A stretch of DNA of 29,704 nt from Clostridiaceae bacterium (GTDB lineage: Bacteria; Bacillota_A; Clostridia; Clostridiales; Clostridiaceae), in contig JAQSXU010000036.1 in NCBI GenBank assembly GCA_029256485.1, positions 1 to 29,704 of the forward strand, given 5' to 3'. The position numbers and the translations under genes are program-made. Below the pieces are notes generated by a model. That model was not told the DNA's origin. It saw only the letters and a list, made by a program, of their open reading frames with translations, and ran no database searches. Below, piece after piece: positions 8,749 to 17,900 of the stretch (positions are counted from its first letter, which is position 1; every line of letters starts with the position of its first letter).

Positions 8749-8787
8749 GAGATGTTTTTATATTAGCATGTACTGGGAGGTTGTAAT

Positions 8788-9462
8788 ATGCAGATTATGG
8801 AGCGCACTGGAAAAGAAACTGCCAGGGAGTATGCTTTTCGTGTAATAAAGCAGAATATTATTTCTTTAGAACTTATACCCGGTACCATGGTAAGCGAAAA
8901 TGAATTAGCAGCCCAAATGGGAATTAGCAGAACACCTGTTAGAGAAGCACTTATTGAACTAAGTAAATTAAAAGTGGTAGAAATTTATCCTCAAAAAGGT
9001 AGTGTAATTGCTCAGATTGATAGTGAGTTAGTAGAAGAGGCAAGGTATGTACGTTTAGTACTAGAAACTGCAATTGCTGAATTGGCATGTGATGTTGCAA
9101 GTTCCGAAGATATATTTTTGCTTGAAGAGAATTTAAGACTACAGGAATTTTATATGGATAATCCTGCAAACGAAAAGAAGCTTCAGCTGGATGATACATT
9201 TCATGAATTATTATTTACAATTTGCAAGAAAAACTTTACTCATAAATTGTTGGAAGGTATGATGACACATTTTGATCGAGCAAGAAGTTTAAGTTTGCAG
9301 GTTATTAAAGATAGTAAGACAATTTCAGATCATAGAGTATTAGTGGATGCCATTAAAAATCAGGATAAAGAATTAGCACGAGCAACAATCACAAAACATT
9401 TATCAAGATATAAAGTAGATGAAACAGAATTAAGAATGAAATATCCAAATTATTTCAAATAA
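8788..9462 (+). CDS. GntR/FadR-family transcriptional regulator, likely of the hexuronate operon
   Basis: 224 residues. The N-terminal winged helix-turn-helix (about 10-75) has LIPGTMVSENELAAQMGISR and TPVREALIELSKLKVVEIYP, the GntR signature. The all-helical FCD ligand-binding domain (about 80-215) includes YVRLVLETAIAELA, DDTFHELLF and a late DHRVLVDAIKNQD segment whose Asp/His residues usually bind metal and ligand. The start is the ATG at 8788 behind GGGAGG. It is the last gene of the operon and is followed by a strong terminator. By position and family it probably represses the operon through the dyad at 4541-4554 and is relieved by a uronate intermediate, as UxuR does in E. coli. That role is inference. 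Confidence 0.9.
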   Translation: MQIMERTGKETAREYAFRVIKQNIISLELIPGTMVSENELAAQMGISRTPVREALIELSKLKVVEIYPQKGSVIAQIDSELVEEARYVRLVLETAIAELACDVASSEDIFLLEENLRLQEFYMDNPANEKKLQLDDTFHELLFTICKKNFTHKLLEGMMTHFDRARSLSLQVIKDSKTISDHRVLVDAIKNQDKELARATITKHLSRYKVDETELRMKYPNYFK

Positions 9463-9463
9463 G

Positions 9464-9510
9464 AAAATCAGGTATATGAAAGCATGTAACTTCATATACC
9501 TGATTTTTTT
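9464..9510 (+). terminator. Strong rho-independent terminator of the hexuronate operon
   Basis: A perfect 17-bp stem (9464-9480 with 9491-9507) with a 10-nt loop is followed by a T-run. It starts directly after the gntR stop codon. Confidence 0.93.
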
Positions 9511-9536
9511 AGTGTACTATTTTATATTTAGATACA

Positions 9537-9561
9537 AGAAAAGCCCTTTTCGGGCTTTTCT
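9537..9561. terminator. Symmetric hairpin, likely bidirectional terminator between gntR and rsgI
   Basis: AGAAAAGCCC (9537-9546) and GGGCTTTTCT (9552-9561) form a perfect 10-bp stem with a TTTTC loop. Both strands read GGGCTTTTC, so it can serve the minus-strand sigI-rsgI unit, which ends at 9682, and back up the gntR terminator on the plus strand. Confidence 0.7.
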
Positions 9562-9681
9562 ATAAGGGATGTTTGAATATGAAGTTTATGTAAATTTAAT
9601 TACACACATGATAATGCGAAAAATTAATTTTCCGTAGATAATACCTTAATACTAAATATAATCAATTATTTTGCAATAACC

Positions 9682-10905
9682 TTAGTTATTACCTTTTGCT
9701 TTATCAGCTTTATTTTCATTCTTTGATGAATTATTTGATTTTGTAGAACTTGTTTCTGTAGTTTCAACGGTATTTTTAGACTTGTCCTGTTCTGCTTTGG
9801 CTTTTTCTGCTGCTTTTTCAGAAGCAGTGGTTGCCTTTTCAGAAGCAGCGACAGCTTTTTCTTCAGCTTTTTCAGAAGCAGCAGTTGCCTTTTCGGCAGC
9901 CTTTTCGGAAGCAGCAGTTGCTTTTTCAGCAGCTTTTTCAGAAGCAGCAGTTGCTTTTTCGGCAGCTTTTTCAGAAGCAGCTAATGCTTTTTCAGTAGCT
10001 TTTGTAGCTTTATCACTGGTTGTTTCTGATTCCTCAGTTACAGCTTCCGTAGCAGAAGCAGATTCTTCGGTAACTGCAGTAGTTTCTTCAGTACTTTCAT
10101 CTGTAGGATTTGCTTTTCTATTTTCTTTGATTTGCTTCATTATGTCTTTTACAGGTTTATCTAACCAATCTTCTAATACAATACTATCAGGATTTTCTGC
10201 ACTTGCCTGTAGTTTTTGAACTAGATTAAGCTTACCAGGTGTTACACCTAATTCTCTTGCTTCTTCAACACGTTCTAAGCCAACACCTTCAACTTCAACC
10301 ACAACATTTTCGCCGACAAAACTTTGAACGGCTGCAAGGATTTCAGCTGCAAGTTCATCTGATATATTTGTATTACCGTTTGCAACAGTTATTACAAGAC
10401 CACCATCAATTGAAATAGCAGAACCTGATACGGTAGTGGTGCCTTCACCAACAACAATAGCAGAACCAGAAACAGTATTCGTTGAACCAAAATATCCGTC
10501 CTGAGTTATTTGATTTACTGTAGAAAGTATTGCATCTTCAATTGACTCATTTGTTAATCCGTCAATATCAATCTGGTCAAGTATAACCTGTCCATCATCA
10601 TTCACTGCTTTTACATCAATTACACGATCAAATCGGTTTAAGGTATATTCAATGGATGGATTAACATCAAGGCTAACATAGGAATAAGGAGTGGTGTAAG
10701 CCCAGGCACCTATTCCAGTGGTTAAAAGCATTACGGCTGCCGATGCAACACAAAGTGCTAATTTCTTTGTAAAATGTACTTTTTGAATTTTCATCTCAAT
10801 CACCTGTCCTAATACATAATTTTTATTTTTTACTTTTACTATTCTGCCATCATCAGATAGTAATGCTGCATAACCATCTTTAATTTCTAAAACAACAGAT
10901 TTCAT
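9682..10905 (-). CDS. rsgI: RsgI-like membrane anti-sigma-I factor with repetitive extracellular tail
   Basis: 407 residues. The cytoplasmic RsgI N-terminal domain (1-about 45) binds and restrains SigI. One membrane helix (about 49-70) follows, then the conserved juxtamembrane domain with YVSLDVNPSIEY; Asn82-Pro83 matches the Asn-Pro bond at which RsgI proteins self-cleave. Residues about 185-260 form a second conserved extracellular region (GVTPGKLNLVQKL). From about 268 the chain is low complexity: a Thr/Glu/Ser linker, then five 11-residue Ala/Glu/Lys/Ser repeats (305-359) and a polar tail. No carbohydrate-binding module or enzyme domain is present, unlike many clostridial RsgI proteins, so the sensed signal is unclear. 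It starts 2 nt after the sigI stop, with its GGAG site inside the end of sigI, so the two are translated together. Confidence 0.88.
   Translation of the reverse strand: MKSVVLEIKDGYAALLSDDGRIVKVKNKNYVLGQVIEMKIQKVHFTKKLALCVASAAVMLLTTGIGAWAYTTPYSYVSLDVNPSIEYTLNRFDRVIDVKAVNDDGQVILDQIDIDGLTNESIEDAILSTVNQITQDGYFGSTNTVSGSAIVVGEGTTTVSGSAISIDGGLVITVANGNTNISDELAAEILAAVQSFVGENVVVEVEGVGLERVEEARELGVTPGKLNLVQKLQASAENPDSIVLEDWLDKPVKDIMKQIKENRKANPTDESTEETTAVTEESASATEAVTEESETTSDKATKATEKALAASEKAAEKATAASEKAAEKATAASEKAAEKATAASEKAEEKAVAASEKATTASEKAAEKAKAEQDKSKNTVETTETSSTKSNNSSKNENKADKAKGNN
9829..9993 (-). repeat. Five 33-bp tandem repeats in rsgI (11-residue units)
   Basis: On the minus strand, residues 305-359 of RsgI are five units of the form EKATAASEKAA, varying at few positions (EKALAASEKAA, EKAVAASEKAT), with a partial sixth unit after. 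An 11-residue Ala/Glu/Lys period suits a long amphipathic or hendecad helix and resembles group 3 LEA repeats. Confidence 0.85.
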
Positions 10906-10907
10906 AA

Positions 10908-11621
10908 CTACATCTCCTCTCTGATGTATCGCAAATATTCAGCAAGATTAGGATACTCTCCGGAAAGTATCTCTATAGCTGCTATTATATATTTTCGATG
11001 ACGTTCTAATATTTTTCGGGGTACTTTTGCATTTTTTTCAATAATTTTTAAAGGAAGCTGTTTTGTGCCTCTCATTTCACCCATTAACAATGGGGAATTC
11101 AACATAAAACCCGTTGCCTTTGCACAGGATGATTTTGTTTTTTTTGCATGGGGGGAACAGCTTGATAAATCCATAAAAGTAAAACCATAGTCTGTTAAAA
11201 CTTCACTTATTGCATTAATTTCAAGTCGGATTGAGTGATTAACTTCCTGTGAAACCTGGTCGGCTACAGCAAGGCGAATCGAAATATCAGTTTCAGATTC
11301 TTCACCATCAGTATCAAAAATAACAGGGTCAACAGATATTTCCATGTTATGTTTACTTTGTGACCTTATGTAATCAACTAAACGTCTGCGAATTACTAGT
11401 TCTGCAAAACTAAGAAAGCTTCCCTTGGTTAAATCATAATTATTAATAGATTGAACAAAAGCCATTAAAGCAATGGACCATTCATCGTCACTTTTAGTTA
11501 TGTAATGATGGGTTACCGCTGAAGCACATTTTATTATAAAAAACTCATTTTTTTCGATTAACTCATTTAAAACGGTTTGATTTTTTGCTGCCTCTAGTGC
11601 GAGGTAATCCAGTTCTCTCAA
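10908..11621 (-). CDS. sigI: RNA polymerase sigma factor SigI
   Basis: 237 residues if it starts at the TTG at 11621. The frame also extends to a TTG at 11642, but the strong TCTGGAGGTG ribosome binding site lies between the two and points to the inner one (LRELDYLALEAAK). SigI is a sigma-70-like factor released from RsgI by an envelope or heat signal. The region-2-like part includes SDDEWSIALMAFVQSINNYD and KGSFLSFAELVIRRRLVDYI (about 50-90). The C-terminal region contains KIIEKNAKVPRKILERHRKY and IAAIEILSGEYPNLAEYLRY, the characteristic end of SigI proteins that binds the -35 region. Pairing with rsgI supports the assignment. Its target genes cannot be read from this window. Confidence 0.92.
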   Translation of the reverse strand: MRELDYLALEAAKNQTVLNELIEKNEFFIIKCASAVTHHYITKSDDEWSIALMAFVQSINNYDLTKGSFLSFAELVIRRRLVDYIRSQSKHNMEISVDPVIFDTDGEESETDISIRLAVADQVSQEVNHSIRLEINAISEVLTDYGFTFMDLSSCSPHAKKTKSSCAKATGFMLNSPLLMGEMRGTKQLPLKIIEKNAKVPRKILERHRKYIIAAIEILSGEYPNLAEYLRYIREEM

Positions 11622-11959
11622 ATTAACACCTCCAGAAATCAAATTTTAAACTTGTATTCAAGTATAACTACTTTTTTTACATTCTTCAACAATGAAAATT
11701 ATGGAATGGACATATATGGAAAATGTATAAGCGAAATAATTAATTCTCTTGAAATAATAATCTATTGCTAAATGCTTTAAATTAAGGGCAAAGTAGTGAC
11801 AAAAGAGAAGTGATGATTTAAGATAGAGGTAGATAATATTTCCTAGTAAATTTAGTAATATTTTTATTATAAATTTAAGATAAAAGAGTAAGAACCGGAT
11901 ATTGGCGGATAATAGAAAGAGTAAAAAGATTAATCTTTCCCTTCAGTCAGAGGTATATA
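11622..11959. other. Divergent intergenic region between sigI and the DUF3793 gene
   Basis: This 338-bp stretch holds the sigI ribosome binding site and promoter (11661-11689, minus strand) on its left. On the right a weak plus-strand candidate promoter is seen: GTGACA (11796-11801), 17 nt, TAAGAT (11819-11824). No ORF of note, no terminator and no recognisable riboswitch were seen. I did not find a convincing SigI-type promoter for autoregulation. Confidence 0.5.
11661..11689 (-). promoter_or_regulatory. Sigma-A-type promoter of sigI-rsgI
   Basis: On the minus strand, TTGAAG (11684-11689), 17 nt, then TATACT (11661-11666). The spacing is ideal and the -10 matches at five of six positions. 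The leader before the TTG start at 11621 is about 30-35 nt. Confidence 0.6.
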
Positions 11960-12637
11960 ATGATAATGAATAATTTATGTAAGTTTAAACCAGACAAACA
12001 CACATTAGAAGATTATATATTATTTACTCTTGCCAATAGCTGTATGCCATGTTTGGTCAAAATAAAACCATCTAACTTGGTTACATTTTATAAAAAATAC
12101 ATTACTAGAACCAGTGATTTTTTTGATTGCATACAGCAGATATTATGCAGATTTCAATGTAAATATATAGTGCTGCATGAATCTGCCAATGCCTATTTTA
12201 TATTAATTTATACGCCTGAAGCAATAGAATTTATTATTGATCAGTACCGGAATCATCCGCTATTAATACAGAATGGATATATTAAAAAAGATGAATCAGT
12301 GGAAGGGGTACTAAATCATTTAGCTTTAAGATATTCTTTTTCACATGGTATGTCTTGTATTTTCCCCCATGAAATTGGATTGTTTTTAGGATATCCAACC
12401 TATGATGTCCAAGAATTTATAGCAAATAAAGGAGAAAATTATATAATTAACGGTTGTTGGAAAGTTTATCATAATGTAAAAGAAGCTCTGGTTACATTTC
12501 AGACCTACCAAAAGGTTAGAGAGCAGGGGATGAGCGATTTTTTAAATGATATCAATATTGACATAAAAAAAATAAAATGCTATGATATTTCAGATTTAGA
12601 TAATAGGATAAGTATGAATAAAAACACAATAGTATAA
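11960..12637 (+). CDS. DUF3793 family protein
   Basis: 225 residues, cytoplasmic by composition, with no signal peptide or membrane helix. The most conserved DUF3793 block is present: FPHEIGLFLGYPTYDVQEFI followed by NKGENYIINGCWKVYHN (about 137-175). Cys residues cluster in the first half (CMPC at about 28-31), which might bind metal, but that is speculation. The ATG at 11960 is 6 nt from AGAGG; a second ATG at 11966 is too far. The family is widespread in Clostridia and has no established function. The next gene, tcdA, begins 17 nt after the stop, so the two are probably co-transcribed, which may hint at a link to tRNA modification or merely shared transcription. Confidence 0.85.
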   Translation: MIMNNLCKFKPDKHTLEDYILFTLANSCMPCLVKIKPSNLVTFYKKYITRTSDFFDCIQQILCRFQCKYIVLHESANAYFILIYTPEAIEFIIDQYRNHPLLIQNGYIKKDESVEGVLNHLALRYSFSHGMSCIFPHEIGLFLGYPTYDVQEFIANKGENYIINGCWKVYHNVKEALVTFQTYQKVREQGMSDFLNDINIDIKKIKCYDISDLDNRISMNKNTIV

Positions 12638-12654
12638 ATATATAGGAGAAAAAA

Positions 12655-13413
12655 ATGTTGAATCAATTTTCAAGAACAGAGCTTTTATTTGGTGGGGAAG
12701 CTATGGAAAAATTAAGTCAATCCAGGGTAGCAGTGTTTGGAGTTGGTGGAGTTGGAGGTTTTACGGTAGAAGCACTTGCAAGAAGTGGTGTAGGAGTTTT
12801 TGATATATTTGATGATGATAAAGTATGCTTAACAAATATAAACAGACAGATTATAGCAACCAGAAAAACCATAGGTAAATATAAGGTTGAAGTGATGAAA
12901 GAACGTATTCTTGAAATTAATCCCAAAGCAATCGTTAATGCCCATCAAACTTTTTACACACCTGAGGTGGCAGATCAATTTGATTTTTCGGAGTATTCTT
13001 ATATTGTGGATGCAATAGATACCGTTACAGGCAAACTTGAACTAGTTATGAGGGCAAATCAGTATAATATTCCAATTATCAGCTGCATGGGAGCTGGAAA
13101 TAAATTAGATCCAACACAATTTGAAGTATCAGATATTTATAAAACATCAGTATGCCCTCTTGCTAAAGTAATGAGACGAGAACTTCGTGCCAGAGGTGTA
13201 AAAAAATTAAAAGTGGTATATTCAAAAGAAATGCCAAGAAAGCCATTAGAGGACATGTCAATTAGTTGCAAAAACAATTGTATTTGTCCTCCTGGAGCAG
13301 AAAGAAAATGTACGGACAGAAGGCAAATTCCAGGTAGTACAGCATTTGTACCTTCTGTGGCTGGCCTTATTATTGCAGGAGAAGTGATTAAAGATATTAC
13401 AGGAATTCGTTAA
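12655..13413 (+). CDS. tcdA: tRNA threonylcarbamoyladenosine dehydratase
   Basis: 252 residues of the ThiF/MoeB/E1-like family, formerly YgdL/CsdL. TcdA uses ATP to cyclise t6A37 of ANN-decoding tRNAs to ct6A. The N-terminal adenylation fold shows VFGVGGVGGFTVEALARSG (about 28-46) with its glycine-rich ATP loop, then FDDDKVCLTNINRQ. The TcdA-specific blocks follow: CMGAGNKLDPTQFEV, DIYKTSVCPLAKVMRRELR and KVVYSKEMP. The catalytic-type Cys of ThiF relatives is not needed here. A Cys-rich stretch (CKNNCICPPGAERKC) sits near 215 where other TcdA proteins have a shorter loop. This could be a metal site, which is unproven. It follows the DUF3793 gene and has its own ribosome binding site (AGGAG). 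Confidence 0.93.
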   Translation: MLNQFSRTELLFGGEAMEKLSQSRVAVFGVGGVGGFTVEALARSGVGVFDIFDDDKVCLTNINRQIIATRKTIGKYKVEVMKERILEINPKAIVNAHQTFYTPEVADQFDFSEYSYIVDAIDTVTGKLELVMRANQYNIPIISCMGAGNKLDPTQFEVSDIYKTSVCPLAKVMRRELRARGVKKLKVVYSKEMPRKPLEDMSISCKNNCICPPGAERKCTDRRQIPGSTAFVPSVAGLIIAGEVIKDITGIR

Positions 13414-13445
13414 TATATTCGGTCAGGAAATTCAACAGATAAATC

Positions 13446-13473
13446 AATATAACAAGATCAATGTTATATTTTT
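13446..13473 (+). terminator. Terminator after tcdA
   Basis: AATATAACA (13446-13454) and TGTTATATT (13462-13470) form a 9-bp stem with a 7-nt loop, followed by TTTC. It lies 33 nt after the tcdA stop. The stem is AT-rich and so may be only moderately efficient. Confidence 0.65.
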
Positions 13474-13520
13474 CTAGTATCCTTGGTACTAAATTTATAC
13501 AGACTTTCATTAAAATCTCT

Positions 13521-13548
13521 GCTATCTGAATTAAGATAGCCTCTTTTT
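13521..13548 (+). terminator. Second hairpin terminator downstream of tcdA
   Basis: GCTATCT (13521-13527) pairs with AGATAGC (13534-13540) around a 6-nt loop and is followed by CTCTTTTT. It probably backs up the weaker terminator about 75 nt upstream. Confidence 0.6.
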
Positions 13549-13603
13549 GTTGTCTTATCTATGATCTTCATCCTGCTTTCTGTTACTTTTTTTAAAATTA
13601 AGC

Positions 13604-13659
13604 AATTGCGAAACTTTTTAGTTTTCTGTACAATTAATAAATAATTTAGTTTCGCAATT
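13604..13659. repeat. Perfect 12-bp inverted repeat of unknown role
   Basis: AATTGCGAAACT (13604-13615) and AGTTTCGCAATT (13648-13659) are exact inverted copies with a 32-nt AT-rich spacer. It lies upstream of the sbcD promoter and downstream of two terminators, so it is not needed to end tcdA. No T-run follows directly. Confidence 0.7.
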
Positions 13660-13710
13660 TTCTAACTTATCTTTTTATAGTATCCATATTTACATAGAAT
13701 ATGATAGAAA

Positions 13711-13739
13711 TTTACTATGAATCGTATTTATGATATACT
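13711..13739 (+). promoter_or_regulatory. Sigma-A promoter of sbcD-sbcC
   Basis: TTTACT (13711-13716), 17 nt, TATACT (13734-13739). The -10 matches five of six positions, and the box lies 31 nt before the sbcD ATG. Confidence 0.65.
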
Positions 13740-13770
13740 GAACAAATAAAATTAAAAAAGAGGAACCGAT

Positions 13771-14928
13771 ATGAAGTTTTTACATATTTCAGATTTACAC
13801 ATAGGGAAAAAATTTAAAGAAGTTGATTTTTCATCTGACCAGATACATATTTTAAATGAAATTATTAATATCGCCGATGAAGAGAAACCGGAGGGGATTT
13901 TAATTGCTGGGGATATTTATGACAGAAGCATTCCCCCTGCCGGTGCAGTAAATATATTCGATGATTTTCTAACCCAGCTTGAGAAAAGAAAAATTAAAAT
14001 ATTTATAGTCAGTGGGAATCATGATTCACCGGAACGTTTAAATTTTTGTAAAGAAATATTGGGTAAAAATGATATTTATATTGCCGGTACTTTTAATGGA
14101 ACTCTTGAAAAAATACAGTTAGAAGATGAGTATGGCAAATTAAACATTTATTTAATGCCTTATATTAGACCTTCTTTCGTTTCCAATTATTTTAAGGAGA
14201 TTGAAATAACATCTTATGAAAGCGCGGCAAAAGTAGTTTTTGATCATACAGAGTTAGAATCCTGGGAAAGAAATATATTAGTTGCACATCAGTTTGTAAC
14301 CAATGGAGGAATAGAACCAGAAAAATCTGAATCTGAAAGTATCTCTATTGGTGGAATTGATAATATTGATGTTTCAACTTTTGCAACTTTTGATTATGTA
14401 GCACTTGGGCATATTCATGGACCTCAAATGATAGGAAGAGAAACGGTCAGGTACTGTGGAACACCATTAAAGTATTCTTTTTCTGAAGTAAACCATAAAA
14501 AATCTGTCACTTGTATTGATATAAAAGAAAAAGATAACATCATAATTTCTCAGATACCACTACATCCTATTAGAGATATGCGGATAATAAAAGATTCTAT
14601 TGAGAATCTTTTACATAATGAAAAATATACAGGGGGGAATTGTGAAGACTACATTCATGCAATTATAACAGATGAAGAAGATATCTTTGATCCCGTAGGT
14701 AAATTACGTACAGTGTATCGTAATGTTTTATTATTTGAAACTTCCAATGCAAAATCTATTATAAATGAGAATTCTCGAACATCTGCTTCAGGGGATGTTA
14801 CAACTAGAAATCCTTTGGATTTATTTCAGGAGTTTTATAGTAATCAGAATAATATAGACTTAACACAAAATCAATGGAATATACTTCAGGAGATACTGGA
14901 GGAGGTAAATGAAGAATTTACGAAATAG
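13771..14928 (+). CDS. sbcD: SbcCD nuclease subunit D (Mre11-like)
   Basis: 385 residues, a usual length for SbcD. With SbcC it forms an ATP-dependent double-strand exonuclease and single-strand endonuclease that opens hairpins and cleans blocked DNA ends. All metal-binding phosphodiesterase motifs are readable: DLHIG (Asp8, His10), GDIYDR (Asp48), GNHDSPERL (Asn83, His84), the later AHQFV and GHIHGP. The C-terminal third forms the capping and SbcC-contact region and includes a run with less conservation before NPLDLFQEFY, which typically anchors to SbcC's coiled coil. The ATG at 13771 follows GAGGAA. sbcC begins 35 nt after the stop, so the pair is an operon. Confidence 0.95.
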   Translation: MKFLHISDLHIGKKFKEVDFSSDQIHILNEIINIADEEKPEGILIAGDIYDRSIPPAGAVNIFDDFLTQLEKRKIKIFIVSGNHDSPERLNFCKEILGKNDIYIAGTFNGTLEKIQLEDEYGKLNIYLMPYIRPSFVSNYFKEIEITSYESAAKVVFDHTELESWERNILVAHQFVTNGGIEPEKSESESISIGGIDNIDVSTFATFDYVALGHIHGPQMIGRETVRYCGTPLKYSFSEVNHKKSVTCIDIKEKDNIIISQIPLHPIRDMRIIKDSIENLLHNEKYTGGNCEDYIHAIITDEEDIFDPVGKLRTVYRNVLLFETSNAKSIINENSRTSASGDVTTRNPLDLFQEFYSNQNNIDLTQNQWNILQEILEEVNEEFTK

Positions 14929-14963
14929 AGCAGTTGTTATGAAACACTGAAGGGAGAGGTAGT

Positions 14964-17900
14964 ATGAAACCGCTAAAATTAACAATAAGTGCATTTGGTC
15001 CCTATTCTGGTATAACCACAATAGATTTTCAGGGATTTGGTAATTCGGGGATTTTTTTGATTGCGGGAGATACAGGGGCTGGTAAAACCTCTATTTTTGA
15101 TGCTATTTCTTATGCACTATTTGAAAAAACAAGTGGGCAAACACGGGATAGCAGCACAGTCAGAAGTGATTTTGCAACATTGGATGTATTTACAGAAGTA
15201 ACCTTAGAATTTTTACACAAGGGGCAAAAATACACTTTGAATCGCTTTCCTGACCAGAATAGAAAAAGTGAACGAAAAGGACAGGTATTACAGAAAAAAG
15301 GTGCCTATATTATTATGCCAGATGGCACTAAAATAGATGGAAGAAATGAAGTAAGAGCAATCATTACAAGTATTCTTGGAGGACTTGGCTATGATCAATT
15401 TAAACAAATTGCAATGCTAGCCCAAGGTGAATTCTTAGAATTACTGTTAGCAGATAATGATAAAAGAAATGAGATATTACAAAGGGTATTTAACACTGAA
15501 TTATATAAAAAAGTAGCAGCCAGGTTAAGAGAAAAAGAAAATGAATTAAGAAATCAATGCGATGATTTAGAGAAAAGCATAATGCAATATATTAATGGTG
15601 TTAAAATTGAAGAGAATTCCTTTTATTTTCAATTATTTTCGGAATTGAAAGCTTCCCATAATATTAATCTGGTACAAGAAATATTAGAATTAATGGGAAG
15701 ATTAGCTGCCGAAGACAGCCTGTTACAGTCTAAGGTAAAAGAAGAGATAAACATACTGGATAACAATAATAACCAATTAATTCAAATAGAAACTACAGGG
15801 AAGATTCTAAATAATGATATTGAAGAGAAAAACAGGCTTTTAAAAATAAAGGAAGAACTGGACTGCAAAAAAGAGGAGATAGAAGGTTTCGCTGAGAAGG
15901 CAGTACTTGGACAAAAAGCTTTATCTTATATTAAACCCAAGGAAGATACAAAAATTAGAGAAGAGGCTGTATTAAAACAGTTAGAAGCTAAAATAGAGAA
16001 AGTAAAAAGGGATAAAGAAGTACAAGAAATTAAACTAAATGAGGCGAAAGCAGTTTATGAATATGAGTTATCCCAAGAAGGTAACAGAGAAAAAAGGTAT
16101 TTAGAAATAAAAAATCTTGAAGATAAACTTCCCCAATATGGCAAGCTTCAAGACAGAAAGAATCTTCATAAAAGTTTGACAGCTAATTTAGAGAAAATTG
16201 ATAGAAAATTACAATTGAATATTGATAACTTAGGGGATATGAAAGTTCAACTACAAGACTTAATTAGTGAAATGTCAGATTTAGAAAATTGCCAAGTTCA
16301 ATTAATTAACTGTCAGAACCGTTTAGAACAGGAAAATTTTAAATTCGCAAAAATAGAAAATTTGTTATTAGAAAATGCAGCGTTAATAAAACTTCAGAAA
16401 TCAGTTGAAAAAAATAAATTATTGTATATAGAGACCGAAGAAAAGTATGAAATTGTAAACTTAGATTATGAAGTTAAACAAAAAGCATTTCTTAGAGAAC
16501 AGGCAGGGATATTGGCATCAAATTTAGTTGCAGGAGAACCGTGTCCTGTCTGCGGCTCTCTAGAACATCCCAATATCACTTCTTGCCTTAATGATGCTCC
16601 TTCAGAAGCTGAACTTATAAAATTAAAAGAATCAAAAGATCATCTTAATAAGGAAATGCAGGTAGCAAGTCTAATAGCAAGTGAAAGTAAAAAAGAGTTA
16701 GAAACAAAAATAGAAGCTTTAAAGTCTGCCATCTGTGAGTATAAGATTGTTAATGCTTCTGATAAATCAGTTGAAGAAATGGATTTATCAGATTTAGAGA
16801 AAAATTTATTGGTTCAAAAAGAAATAAAGACAGAGGAAATTAAGAATTTAAAGATAAATGAGACCTTATATAAAAATAGATGTAACCAAAAAGAAGAATG
16901 TGAAAAAAAGAAAGGTGAAATCGCTGTTATAATAGAAGGACTTCAAAAAGATATTGACCAATTAAAAGAAGAAAAAAGCGCTCTTATGATTGGTTTAGAA
17001 ACATTACAAAAGGAAATTGACTTGATTGCCTTGGATTTAGAGTATGACTCATATGTGAAGGCATGCCAGACCAGAGAAGAAAAAATTGCTGACCTAGAAG
17101 CTTCAAAACAAAGTTTGCAAGCAGCAGAAAAAGCATATCAAGAAATCAAAATAGCACAAGAAACCACTATTAATTTATTGATAGAATTTCAAGAACAGTA
17201 TTTAAATAGCTCCAACAATTATAATATCTCATTAGCTGAGTTTTTGCAAAAGATAAAGGAAGTTGGATTTCAAAGGGAAGCTGATTATAAAAACGCATTA
17301 TTAACACAGGACAAGATTGATGAGATAAAAGATCAATGTAATAAGTACGACTTACGTATAAAAGAAGTAAATATTCAGTTAGATACTTTATTTGAAAAAA
17401 CCAATGGTAAAGAACCTGTGGATCTTGATATTATTAGAAACAAAAGAAATATGCTAAAAGAAGAAAAGGCAAAACTAGAGACAAGTTTAAAAAATATTCA
17501 AACAAGAATTGAAGTGAATCAAGAAGCTGGTTTAAAGATTCTAGAAATTGAAAAGGAAAGAATTGAAAAGAGCAAACACTATCTAGAAATATATTCTATG
17601 TCAAAAACAGCCAATGGAAGGCTTGAGGGTAAACAGAAAATAACCTTTGAAACCTATGTTCAGGCTTCTTACTTTATACAGATTATTAAAGAAGCGAACA
17701 AAAGATTTTTTGAAATGTCAGGAAAAAGGTATTTATTACAACGAAAAGAAGAAGGCAATATTCAAAGTTTTACTGGTTTGGAGCTAAATGTTTTTGATAC
17801 TTGGACGGGAAAAATACGTAGTGTAAAATCATTATCCGGCGGTGAGTCTTTTATGGCAGCCTTATGCTTAGCCCTTGGCTTTTCAGATATTATTCAAAGT

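Larger units (their letters stand above)
13414..13770. other. Intergenic region between tcdA and sbcD
   Basis: 357 bp without a gene. It holds, in order, a terminator after tcdA (13446-13473), a second hairpin with T-run (13521-13548), a 12-bp perfect inverted repeat with a 32-nt spacer (13604-13659), and the sbcD promoter (13711-13739). Nothing else was recognised. Confidence 0.7.

Noticed and set aside
9782..10219. Plus-strand Ala/Phe/Ser-rich frame opposite rsgI
   Set aside because: It mirrors the 33-bp repeats of rsgI on the other strand and has no start signals.
11956..11974. TATAAT-GATAAT-GAATAA, resembling a Fur box at the DUF3793 start
   Set aside because: It overlaps the start codons and consists of AT-rich Met/Ile/Asn codons; the third hexamer does not match, and no iron gene is nearby.
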